Shown: one piece after another, positions 18,201 to 25,271 of the stretch
Numbering within the stretch: position 1 is the first letter of the stretch
Layout: each line of letters begins with the position of its first letter
Source: Candidatus Rokuibacteriota bacterium
GTDB lineage: Bacteria > Methylomirabilota > Methylomirabilia > Rokubacteriales > CSP1-6
NCBI GenBank assembly: GCA_003221455.1
Contig: QHRX01000200.1
Coordinates: 1-42,971, forward strand
Direction of reading: 5' to 3'
DNA: 42,971 nucleotides
Position numbers and translations under genes: made by a program
The notes under the pieces: generated by a model
What the model was told of the DNA's origin: nothing
Database searches by the model: none
What the model saw: the letters and a program-made list of their open reading frames with translations, nothing else

Positions 18201-18223
18201 GCGCTCCGCTACGAGCGGAGCGC
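18201..18223. terminator. 10-bp hairpin overlapping the receiver gene stop
   Basis: GCGCTCCGCT (18201-18210), loop ACG, AGCGGAGCGC (18214-18223) form a perfect stem that includes the receiver stop codon. A GCGGGGCCCCGC palindrome (18188-18199) and a second small hairpin (18175-18189) follow in the minus direction. Together they could attenuate read-through into the FIST gene. Read on the plus strand, the stem is followed by CTTTT, but no plus-strand gene ends there. Confidence 0.4.
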
Positions 18224-18601
18224 CTTTTCCACGACTTCGCCGATCACGCGGTGCGAGGCCGGCTTGTGCGCGTAGAAGAGCAGGCCGACCTTGCGTGCCT
18301 CGGCTTCGAGTTCGGGCCGATGGTCGTTGGTCGTCATGACGACAGGCAGCGCCGGCTCGATGGCCTTCAGGCGCGCCGCGAGCGCCGTTCCCGGCATGTC
18401 GTTCAGGGCGACGTCGATGATCGCGAGGCTGATCCGCCGGGAATTGGCGACGAGGACGGCTTCCTCGCCGAGCGGGGTCTGGTAGGCGCGAAAGCCCTGG
18501 CGGGTGAAATGATTGGCCAGGCGACGCGCGGACAATCGGTCGGCGTCCGCGACGAGGATCCAGCCTGAATCAGGCTGACGTTCCGGTGCCTGGCGACCCA
18601 T
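18209..18601 (-). CDS. Stand-alone response-regulator receiver domain
   Basis: A 130-residue CheY-like receiver with no output domain. The acidic pocket is Asp19 and Asp21 (in VADADRLSARRLANHF), the phospho-acceptor is Asp63 (IIDVALNDMPG), the switch residue is Thr90 (VVMTTND), and the conserved lysine is Lys113 (HKP). The acidic residues are in a D-x-D arrangement rather than the usual adjacent pair. No histidine kinase is in the window. It lies 174 bases downstream of the NtrC-type regulator and just upstream of the FIST gene, so it probably works in the same pathway as a phosphate carrier or adaptor. Confidence 0.82.
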   Translation of the reverse strand: MGRQAPERQPDSGWILVADADRLSARRLANHFTRQGFRAYQTPLGEEAVLVANSRRISLAIIDVALNDMPGTALAARLKAIEPALPVVMTTNDHRPELEAEARKVGLLFYAHKPASHRVIGEVVEKALRS

Positions 18602-18615
18602 GGCAACCCGGTCGG

Positions 18616-18631
18616 TGCACGCGGGATGCCA
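18616..18631 (-). promoter_or_regulatory. Candidate sigma54 (-24/-12) promoter before the receiver gene
   Basis: On the minus strand this reads TGGCATCCCGCGTGCA. GG and GC are exactly at the -24/-12 spacing, and 9 of 12 consensus positions match. It lies directly upstream of the receiver gene and directly downstream of the sigma54-activator gene. The predicted transcript start would be only a few bases before the ATG at 18601, which weakens the call. An AT-rich patch (18634-18664) just upstream could help promoter opening or host a sigma70-type site instead. Confidence 0.3.
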
Positions 18632-18775
18632 CGAATTAACTAGCTGATATTATTTACTTTTTATGGATGGGCGGAGAGGCTCTAGGACCGGATGGCACGA
18701 AAACAGAGATCGAGGGGCAAGATTGGCACGGTCAGGAGGAGGGGGCACGAGGTCGCGCGGACCGGACGACGGACG

Positions 18776-20122
18776 CTACAGAAGCCCGTACTCTTTGAGC
18801 CGTCGATAGATCGTCCGACGCGAGAGCCCGAGAGCGCGAGCCGACTGCTCCTTGTCGTTCTTGTGCAGGGCCAGTGCCCGCAGGATGAGCTCTTTCTCGA
18901 CCTCGGCGAGCGTGGGCAGGGAGTGGGTCGAGATCGGCGTGGGCCGGGCCGACAGGGTGAGGCTCGGCAGATCCGTCAGCGAGATGTGATCGCGGGCCCC
19001 CATGGCATAGGCCCGCTCGATCAGGTTCTCGAGTTCGCGGACGTTGCCGGGGAAGTCGAAGGCCTGCAAGGCGGCCAGCGCCTCTGGCGCGATACCGCTC
19101 ACCTCCCGCCGGAAGCGCTGGTTGAACCTGCGGAGGAAGTGAGCGATCAGCGCCGACAGGTCGTCCTTGCGCTCCCTGAGCGGCGGCATCTGGACCCGGA
19201 CGACGTTCAGCCGGTAGAAGAGGTCCTGTCGCAGGCTGCCGTCCTTGACCGCCTCCTCCAGGTTCCGGTTCGTGGCGGCGATGACCCGCACGCTCACCGT
19301 GTACGCTTTCGTCGACCCGACCGGGCGCACCTCCATTTCCTGGAGCACCCGCAGGAGCTTGGCCTGGAGGGCCGGCGGCAGCTCAGCCACTTCGTCCAGG
19401 AAGATCGTGCCGCCGTGGGCCGAGCGAAACAGCCCGACGGAGTCTGAGACGGCCCCCGAAAAGGCGCCCCGCACGTGACCGAAGAACTCTGACTCAAGCA
19501 GCTCCGCGGGGATCGCGCTGCAGTTGACGGGGATGAACGGCCCCTTGGCGCGCGCAGACAGGCGGTGGATGGCGGCGGCGACGAGCTCCTTGCCCGTCCC
19601 GCTCTCTCCCTCGATGAGGACGGGCGAATCGGTCACGGCGACCTTGCCGATGACGTCCTTGATGCGCTGCATGGCGGGTGAGCTGCCGACCAGCTCGTTG
19701 ACGGCGAGTTGCTCGCCGAGCCGGCTCCGGAGCGCGTTCACCTCCCGGCGGAGGAAGCGACGCTCCATCAGGCGGGTCATGAGGTGGCGGAGCTCGTCCA
19801 TGATCAGGGGCTTGGGCAGATAGTCAGAGGCGCCCTCTTTCAGCGCCTCGACCGCGGTTGACACGGTCGGGTACCCCGTCATGATGACGACCTCGATGGA
19901 CTCGTCCTGCCGCTTGACCTCCCGGAGGAAGGTGAGACCATCCATCTCGGGCATCCGGATATCGACCAGCGCGGCGTCGAAGAGCTGGCCCTGCATCGCG
20001 TCGAGTGCCTTCACCCCGGTCCCGACGCAGGTGACGTGATAGCCCCAGGCGGTCAGGGCCTCCTTGAGGAGCATTTGGATCGACTCCTCGTCGTCCACCA
20101 CCAGGATTTTGGGTGCTTCCAT
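18776..20122 (-). CDS. NtrC-family sigma54-dependent response regulator
   Basis: A 448-residue enhancer-binding protein. The receiver (1-118) has Asp10/Asp11, phospho-acceptor Asp54, Thr82 and Lys104. The AAA+ domain (about 143-375) has Walker A GESGTGKE (172-179) and Walker B TIFLDEV (Asp243). A Fis-type helix-turn-helix lies at about 424-446. The sigma54-contact loop reads GAFSGA (219-224) instead of the usual GAFTGA. It activates RNA polymerase-sigma54 promoters with ATP when phosphorylated; the cognate kinase is not in the window. The ATG at 20122 is preceded by GGAGGAG. It is first of three co-directional genes (receiver and FIST follow) and divergent from thioredoxin. Confidence 0.93.
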   Translation of the reverse strand: MEAPKILVVDDEESIQMLLKEALTAWGYHVTCVGTGVKALDAMQGQLFDAALVDIRMPEMDGLTFLREVKRQDESIEVVIMTGYPTVSTAVEALKEGASDYLPKPLIMDELRHLMTRLMERRFLRREVNALRSRLGEQLAVNELVGSSPAMQRIKDVIGKVAVTDSPVLIEGESGTGKELVAAAIHRLSARAKGPFIPVNCSAIPAELLESEFFGHVRGAFSGAVSDSVGLFRSAHGGTIFLDEVAELPPALQAKLLRVLQEMEVRPVGSTKAYTVSVRVIAATNRNLEEAVKDGSLRQDLFYRLNVVRVQMPPLRERKDDLSALIAHFLRRFNQRFRREVSGIAPEALAALQAFDFPGNVRELENLIERAYAMGARDHISLTDLPSLTLSARPTPISTHSLPTLAEVEKELILRALALHKNDKEQSARALGLSRRTIYRRLKEYGLL

Positions 20123-20159
20123 CGGCTCCTCCGCGCCGAACAGGCGTCATCTCGACACT

Positions 20160-20189
20160 AGCATAGTGGGGTGTCATAGTGACAAACAA
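20160..20189 (-). promoter_or_regulatory. Candidate promoter with embedded TGTCA-TAG-TGACA palindrome
   Basis: On the minus strand a TTGTTT box (20184-20189) and a TATGCT box (20160-20165) are separated by 18 bases, in the right place to drive the NtrC-type gene. The perfect palindrome TGTCA-TAG-TGACA (20172-20184) sits in the spacer, a classical operator position. The site lies between the divergent regulator and thioredoxin genes, so a regulator could act on both. Confidence 0.4.
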
Positions 20190-20260
20190 TAACGGGCCGA
20201 CGCCGAGGGAGGAGATTGCGCTAAGTTGACCAATATGTTAGCGTTTTGCGGGAGGTCCTT

Positions 20261-20587
20261 ATGCCGGAAAGCGCCCTGAACCTGACCGAAGCCACGTTCG
20301 ACACGGAGATCGCCGAGCGCCCCGGCGTGCTGATGGTCGACTTCTGGGCCGAATGGTGCGCGCCCTGCCGGGCGATCGCGCCCGTACTGGACGAACTCGC
20401 CCGGGACTCCGGCGGCAGCGTGGGGCTGGCGAAGGTTAACGTGGACGAGAGTCCTGGCCTCGCGGCCCGCTACGGTGTCCGCTCGATTCCGACGATCCTC
20501 TTCGTGAGGGGCGGCAAGGTCGTCGACCAGGTGATCGGGGCCGTACCCAAGGCGCAGCTGAAGAAAAAGCTCGACGCCCTCGCCTGA
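20261..20587 (+). CDS. trxA: Thioredoxin
   Basis: A 108-residue cytoplasmic thioredoxin. The active site is WCAPC (Cys33, Cys36) in VDFWAEWCAPCRAIAPVLDEL. The middle proline is as expected, but Ala replaces the usual Gly of WCGPC; both occur in the family. The cis-proline is Pro77 (RSIPT), and the length is normal. It reduces protein disulfides using electrons from thioredoxin reductase. The ATG at 20261 follows GGAGG by the right distance; the TTG at 20246 is not needed. It is followed after 19 bases by trpE in the same direction. Confidence 0.94.
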   Translation: MPESALNLTEATFDTEIAERPGVLMVDFWAEWCAPCRAIAPVLDELARDSGGSVGLAKVNVDESPGLAARYGVRSIPTILFVRGGKVVDQVIGAVPKAQLKKKLDALA

Positions 20588-20606
20588 TCGGGCGTTTCGG
20601 AGGGGT

Positions 20607-22145
20607 ATCACGTCAGCCGGGGCCCAGATCCCCTCTCTTTCGCCGTCGCGGGATGAGTTCCGCGGCCTTGCCACCAGGGGCAACCTGATCCCGGTCTACG
20701 CCGAGCTGCCGGCGGACCTCGACACGCCCCTGTCGGCCTTCCTCCGGCTCAGGCCGGGCCCGTACGGGTTCCTGCTCGAGTCGGTGGAGGGCGGCGAGAA
20801 GTGGGCCCGGTACTCGTTCCTCGGCACCGACCCCTTCATGGTTCTGACTGCGAAGGACGGCCGGCTCGCCCTCCGGCACGCCGACGGGAGGACGGGACGG
20901 CTGCCGCCGGGCAACCCGCTCACCGCGCTCCGGGAGCTTCTGGCGCGTTTTCATCCGGTGGCGGTCCCCGGGCTGCCCCGCTTCCAGGGCGGCGCCGTGG
21001 GCTACTTCGGCTACGATGTCGTGCGGCACCTCGAGCGCCTGCCCCGGTCGACGCGCGATGACCTCGGCCTCCCAGACGCGGTCTTTCTGCTGACCGACAA
21101 CCTCCTGGTCTTCGACAACCTCCGCCACCGCCTCCTCGTCATCGCGAACTGCCACGTCGACAAGACGGACCCCGCCGCGCTCGACCGGGCCTACGACCGC
21201 GCCGCCGTGAAGATCGGGATGACGCTCGCGAAGCTCGGCCGGCCGGCCCGCGTCCCGGCGCCGCTCACGCTCCCGGCGCTCGACCCGCTGCTCGCGCTGG
21301 ACGAGGAGGGCTTCACCTCGTCGATGGACGAGAGCGCCTTCACCCAGGCCGTGCGTCGGGCCAAGGAGTACATCGCGGCCGGCGACGCCTACCAGATCGT
21401 CCTGTCGCGACGGCTCGACTGCCGCCTCGAGAGCGACCCGTTCACGCTCTACCGCGCTCTCCGGACGATCAACCCGTCTCCGTACCTCTTCTACCTGCGC
21501 CTGGGCCAGACGACGATCGTGGGCTCCTCGCCCGAGGTGCTCGTTCGCGCCGAGGACGGCCGGGTCGAGGAGCGGCCGATCGCGGGAACCCGGCCGCGGG
21601 GACGCTCGGACGACGAGGACGCACGGATCGCCGCTGAGCTCAAGGCTGACCCGAAGGAGCGCGCGGAGCACGTGATGCTCGTGGACCTCGGGCGCAACGA
21701 CGTCGGGCGCGTGGCCGAGCTCGGCTCCGTGCGCGTCACGGAGTTCATGACGATCGAGCGGTACTCGCACGTCATGCATCTCGTCAGTAACGTGGTGGGG
21801 CGGCTTCGGCCGGGCGCCGACGCGCTCGACGTGCTCTCGGCGTGTTTTCCGGCGGGCACGGTGACGGGCGCCCCCAAGATCCGCGCGATGGAGATCATCG
21901 ACGAGCTCGAACCCGCCCAGCGCGGGCCCTACGCGGGCGCGGTCGGCTACGTCTCGTACTCCGGCAATCTCGACTCCTGCATCACCATCCGGACGATCGT
22001 CTGCCACGGCCGCCGCGCGTCCGTCCAGGTGGGGGCCGGGATCGTGGCCGACTCCGACCCCAAGGCGGAATGGAACGAGACCTGCTCCAAGGCCCGCGGG
22101 CTCGTGCTCGCGTTGCGCATCGCCGCCGCTGGAGCCCGGTCGTGA
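20607..22145 (+). CDS. trpE: Anthranilate synthase component I (start codon non-canonical or uncertain)
   Basis: Converts chorismate plus ammonia to anthranilate, the first step of tryptophan synthesis, together with TrpG. The catalytic chorismate-binding domain is complete: [65 protein letters not shown]. The conserved N-terminus ([20 protein letters not shown], then the tryptophan-binding motif LLES) is also present and in frame, but no ATG, GTG or TTG precedes it. After GGAGGGG (20599-20605) the only in-frame options are ATC (20607) or ACG (20610). The first canonical codon, GTG 20784, would cut just after the LLES motif. The start given here is a best guess; the 3' end overlaps trpG. Confidence 0.88.
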   Translation: MTSAGAQIPSLSPSRDEFRGLATRGNLIPVYAELPADLDTPLSAFLRLRPGPYGFLLESVEGGEKWARYSFLGTDPFMVLTAKDGRLALRHADGRTGRLPPGNPLTALRELLARFHPVAVPGLPRFQGGAVGYFGYDVVRHLERLPRSTRDDLGLPDAVFLLTDNLLVFDNLRHRLLVIANCHVDKTDPAALDRAYDRAAVKIGMTLAKLGRPARVPAPLTLPALDPLLALDEEGFTSSMDESAFTQAVRRAKEYIAAGDAYQIVLSRRLDCRLESDPFTLYRALRTINPSPYLFYLRLGQTTIVGSSPEVLVRAEDGRVEERPIAGTRPRGRSDDEDARIAAELKADPKERAEHVMLVDLGRNDVGRVAELGSVRVTEFMTIERYSHVMHLVSNVVGRLRPGADALDVLSACFPAGTVTGAPKIRAMEIIDELEPAQRGPYAGAVGYVSYSGNLDSCITIRTIVCHGRRASVQVGAGIVADSDPKAEWNETCSKARGLVLALRIAAAGARS

Positions 22146-22708
22146 TCCTCGTCATCGACAACTACGACTCCTTCACCTACAACCTTGTCCAGTACCTCGG
22201 CGAACTCGGCGCCGAGCCCGAGGTCGTCCGCAACGACGCGGTCGACATGTCCGGGATCAGCGCGATGCGCCCGGAGGGGATCGTGATCTCGCCGGGCCCG
22301 GGGACGCCCGACGACGCGGGTATCTCCCTCGAGGTGATCCGCGGGCTCGGGTCGGGCATCCCGATCCTCGGCGTCTGCCTCGGCCATCAGGCGATCGGCC
22401 AGGCCTTCGGCGCCACGGTCGCACGCGCCCGGCGGCAGATGCACGGCAAGACGTCCGCGGTCGAGCACGACGGCCGCGGCGTGTTCCGGGGCGTCCCCTC
22501 GCCGTTCAGCGCCACCCGGTACCACTCGCTGGCCGTCCTCGCCGACACGGTGCCGGAAGACCTCGAGATCTCGGCGCGCGCCGACGACGGGGAAGTGATG
22601 GGGCTGCGCCACCGCCGGTGGCCCGTCGAGGGCGTTCAGTTCCATCCCGAGTCGATCTTGACCGAGCACGGGAAGATCCTGCTGGCCAACTTCCTCGGCC
22701 TCCGATGA
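22142..22708 (+). CDS. trpG: Anthranilate/aminodeoxychorismate synthase glutaminase component
   Basis: A 188-residue class I glutamine amidotransferase that supplies ammonia to TrpE; it could also serve PabB (dual TrpG/PabA). It starts [20 protein letters not shown], and the oxyanion segment is [10 protein letters not shown]. The nucleophile is Cys79 ([10 protein letters not shown]); His168 and Glu170 (VQFHPESI) complete the triad. The GTG at 22142 overlaps the trpE stop (GTGA), so translation is coupled. No trpD or trpC follows; thiL is the next gene after 324 bases. Confidence 0.94.
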   Translation: MILVIDNYDSFTYNLVQYLGELGAEPEVVRNDAVDMSGISAMRPEGIVISPGPGTPDDAGISLEVIRGLGSGIPILGVCLGHQAIGQAFGATVARARRQMHGKTSAVEHDGRGVFRGVPSPFSATRYHSLAVLADTVPEDLEISARADDGEVMGLRHRRWPVEGVQFHPESILTEHGKILLANFLGLR

Positions 22709-23032
22709 CGCGCGGCGGAGCCGAGCATCCCCGGGAGCACGCCCGGCCGGGCCAGCCGCCGTTCGGGCTGTGCGGAGGGGCCGAGCGCCGCCGGCCGCAC
22801 GCGCGGCCCGCCCGGGCCGCGGCGATCCAGCGGGACGCGCCGCTCGGGAGGGGATCGGCGGAGGGGCACCGACGACCGATGCGGCGGGGGACGAGCCGAG
22901 CGCTCGCTCGGGAGAGCGCCACGGCCGCGGCGCGGCGCTGATGGCCCGGGGAGGAGTCGAACCGCCGAGTCCGCTGCCCCCACGGGGGGGCATCGCGGCG
23001 CCGCGGCCGGCACGGACTGGAACAGGCGGCGC
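22709..23032. other. GC-rich intergenic region between trpG and thiL
   Basis: No gene that I can support. It holds short GC palindromes just after trpG (for example CCGGG-N6-CCCGG near 22728-22743) that might end the trp transcript. It also holds a tRNA 3'-end-like segment on the minus strand (22942-22980), described separately. Confidence 0.5.
22942..22980 (-). pseudogene. tRNA 3'-end-like remnant
   Basis: Read on the minus strand, this segment ends with a T-loop-like GGTTCGACTCC and an acceptor-like CCCCGGGCCA terminus, preceded by GCGGACTC as in an anticodon stem. The T stem has one mismatch. No matching 5' acceptor strand, D arm or anticodon loop can be found in the bases upstream, so it is not a complete tRNA. 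It could be a broken tRNA, a leftover attachment-site half, or chance. Confidence 0.25.
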
Positions 23033-24016
23033 ATGACGCGGCGCGCGGTGACGGAGCGCGGACTGATCCGGGAGATGCGGCGGCTGTTTCAGGGGGGGGC
23101 AGGGGTCCGCGTCGGCATCGGCGACGACTGCGCGGTGCTGGAGCCCGCCGCCGGCCGCGCCCTCCTCGCCACGACCGACCTGCTGATCGAGGACGTCCAC
23201 TTCCGGCGGCGGTACGCGTCTCCCGGCGACATCGGGTGGAAGGCCCTCGCCGTCAACCTGTCGGATGTGGCGGCGATGGGAGGGCGTCCCCGCTGGGCAC
23301 TCGTGGCGCTCGCGTGCCCCGAGACCGTCACCAGCGCGGAGGTCCTGGAGTTCTGCGAAGCGATGCGCGCGCTCGCCGTGGCCCACGACGTCGCCATCGT
23401 CGGCGGCGACACGTCCGCGTCGCCGTCGGGCTGGATCGTCAACCTCACCGTCCTCGGCGAGACCATTGCGAGCCCGAAGCTCCGGTCGGGAGCCCGGCAC
23501 CTCGCGCGCTCGCACCTCAGGCCCGTGCCGCGCGTCCGCGAGGGGCAGGCGCTCGGCGAGGTCGCCGGGGTGACGGCCATGATCGACCTCTCCGACGGCC
23601 TGGCCAGCGATCTCGGGCGGATCGCGGAGGAGAGCCGGGTCGGCGCGCGGGTCGAGCTCACGCGGCTCCCGATTGATGACGCGACCCACGCCGCGGCGGC
23701 GCGGCTCGCGACCGACGCGACCTCGTGGGCGACCAGCGGCGGGGAGGACTACGAGCTGCTCGTGACCGTGCGGCCGGCGGCGCGCGCGGAGGCCTCGGCG
23801 GCGGCCTCCCTCACCGTCATCGGCGAGATCACCGCGGCCGGGCCGGTGGAATTCCTCTCCGCGGAGGGACGCTCGACCGCCCTGCCCCCCGGCTTCGAGC
23901 ACTTCACGGGGCGACCGCGCCCATCCCCGGCGAGGGCGGAGGCCCCAGACCGCCGGGTCGCCGCGCGCCGCCGGACGGCGGCGACCCGCGCCGCGCGCGA
24001 GCAGACGGATCGCTGA
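23033..24016 (+). CDS. thiL: Thiamine-monophosphate kinase (internally shortened)
   Basis: ThiL phosphorylates thiamine monophosphate to the diphosphate with ATP, the last step of cofactor synthesis. Motifs present in order: GIGDDCAVLE, TTDLLIEDVHF, KALAVNLSDVAAMGG, VGGDTSASP, HLRPVPRV, AMIDLSDGLASDLG, SGGEDYELLV, IGEI and the terminal GFEHF. The segment that normally lies between LRSGA and HLRP (the GD-x4-VTG-x-LG-x-AA-GL part, roughly 30-40 residues) is missing: here SGAR runs directly into HLARSHLRP. After GFEHF there is a basic low-complexity tail of about 35 residues. The ATG at 23033 starts the family-typical N-terminus. Activity is uncertain because of the deletion. Confidence 0.85.
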   Translation: MTRRAVTERGLIREMRRLFQGGAGVRVGIGDDCAVLEPAAGRALLATTDLLIEDVHFRRRYASPGDIGWKALAVNLSDVAAMGGRPRWALVALACPETVTSAEVLEFCEAMRALAVAHDVAIVGGDTSASPSGWIVNLTVLGETIASPKLRSGARHLARSHLRPVPRVREGQALGEVAGVTAMIDLSDGLASDLGRIAEESRVGARVELTRLPIDDATHAAAARLATDATSWATSGGEDYELLVTVRPAARAEASAAASLTVIGEITAAGPVEFLSAEGRSTALPPGFEHFTGRPRPSPARAEAPDRRVAARRRTAATRAAREQTDR

Positions 24017-24017
24017 C

Positions 24018-25271
24018 GTGCTCGCCCTCAAGCTCATCGGCCTCGCGTTTCTCGTCGCCTGCTCGGCCCTCCTGACCGGCGCCGAAGCCGCGTACTTCTC
24101 GCTGGGCCGCGCGCGCCTGCGGGAAGCGAGCGGCGCGGCGCGGGCCGCGGCGCCGCTGATCAAGCGCCCCCACGACCTTCTCGTCACCCTCCTCGTCGCG
24201 ATCACCTTCATCAACATCGGCGCGTCGGCGATCGCCGCCGAGATCGCGAGCGAGCTCTTCGGCGCGCACGCGCTCGTGGTCGCGATCGGCGGGATGGTCT
24301 TCCTCCTGACCGTCTTCGGTGAGGTGCTGCCGATGACCGTCGCCGTCCAGCGTCCCGCGCAGTTCACCGCCCTGGTGAGCCGACCCGTCGCCGGGCTGTC
24401 GTGGCTCCTCACGCCGGCGCGGGTGGTTCTCGGGGGGCTCACCGAGCTCACGCTCGCGACGATCGGTCACGGGAGGCCGGCCCCGCCCGAGCTCAGCGAG
24501 GAGGAGCTACGCACCCTGGTGGACGTCGGCGCGCGCGAGGGGGTGGTTGAGCGCGACGAGCGCGATATGATCCACAATGTGTTCGAGCTGGAGGACACGC
24601 TCGTCCGAGAGGTGATGGTCCCGCGCACGGACATCTTCGGCCTAGACGTGAAGACGCCGGTCGAGACGATTCTGCCCGCGCTCCGCGAGCACCTGCACTC
24701 GCGGGTGCCCGTGTACGAGGGCACGATCGACTCGATCATCGGAATCCTCTACACGAAGGAGCTCCTCCGCCACCTGCGCGGTCTGCCGCCGGACTTCGAT
24801 CTCCGGGCCGTCCTCCACCCGCCATACTTCGTCCCCGAGTCCAAGCGCGCCGACGCGCTCCTGCAGGAGTTTCAGGCCAAGAAGCTCCACCTCGCCATCG
24901 TCGTCGACGAGTACGGGGGCACGGCCGGGCTGGTGTCGATCGAAGACCTGCTCGAGGAGCTGGTGGGCGAGATCGCCGACGAGTACGACGAGCCCGAGCG
25001 GCTGATCCACGCCGTCGACGGCAGCACCTTCCGCGTCGCCGGAAAGCTCCCGATCGACGAGCTCAATACCGCCACCGGCCTCAACATCTCGAACACGACC
25101 TACGACACCGTGGGCGGCTGGGTGCTCGACCTGTTCGGACGCGTTCCCCGCAAGGCCGAGCGCGTGGAGACGCCCGAGCTCGCCGTGACCGTCGAGAAGG
25201 TCGAACGCACCCGCGTGGTCGAGGTGCTGGTGACGATCCGGAAGCCGGCGCCCGGGGAGGCGGCGGCATGA
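24018..25271 (+). CDS. CNNM/HlyC-CorC family membrane protein with CBS domains (copy 1)
   Basis: A 417-residue protein of the hemolysin-C/CorC (UPF0053) family: a DUF21/CNNM membrane domain with about four hydrophobic segments (1-185), the linker MIHNVFELEDTLVREVMVPRTDIF, two CBS domains (about 200-325), and a C-terminal CorC_HlyC domain (about 335-410). Homologues are implicated in magnesium or cobalt efflux and resistance; the hemolysin name is historical. The GTG at 24018 is 2 bases after the thiL stop, and the end overlaps the next paralogue by 4 bases. The two tandem copies may form a hetero-oligomer. Confidence 0.88.
   Translation: MLALKLIGLAFLVACSALLTGAEAAYFSLGRARLREASGAARAAAPLIKRPHDLLVTLLVAITFINIGASAIAAEIASELFGAHALVVAIGGMVFLLTVFGEVLPMTVAVQRPAQFTALVSRPVAGLSWLLTPARVVLGGLTELTLATIGHGRPAPPELSEEELRTLVDVGAREGVVERDERDMIHNVFELEDTLVREVMVPRTDIFGLDVKTPVETILPALREHLHSRVPVYEGTIDSIIGILYTKELLRHLRGLPPDFDLRAVLHPPYFVPESKRADALLQEFQAKKLHLAIVVDEYGGTAGLVSIEDLLEELVGEIADEYDEPERLIHAVDGSTFRVAGKLPIDELNTATGLNISNTTYDTVGGWVLDLFGRVPRKAERVETPELAVTVEKVERTRVVEVLVTIRKPAPGEAAA

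Noticed and set aside
18693-18730. Two TGGCACG sequences (18693-18699 and 18724-18730) resembling sigma54 -24 elements on the plus strand
   Set aside because: Neither has a GC at the -12 position with correct spacing, and no plus-strand gene starts downstream.
20653-20655. ATG at 20653 as trpE start
   Set aside because: It is out of frame with the TrpE coding sequence.
22770-23036. 88-codon plus-strand ORF between trpG and thiL
   Set aside because: Pro/Arg/Gly low complexity. Its GVEPPSP segment is antisense to the tRNA-like sequence, a common false gene call.
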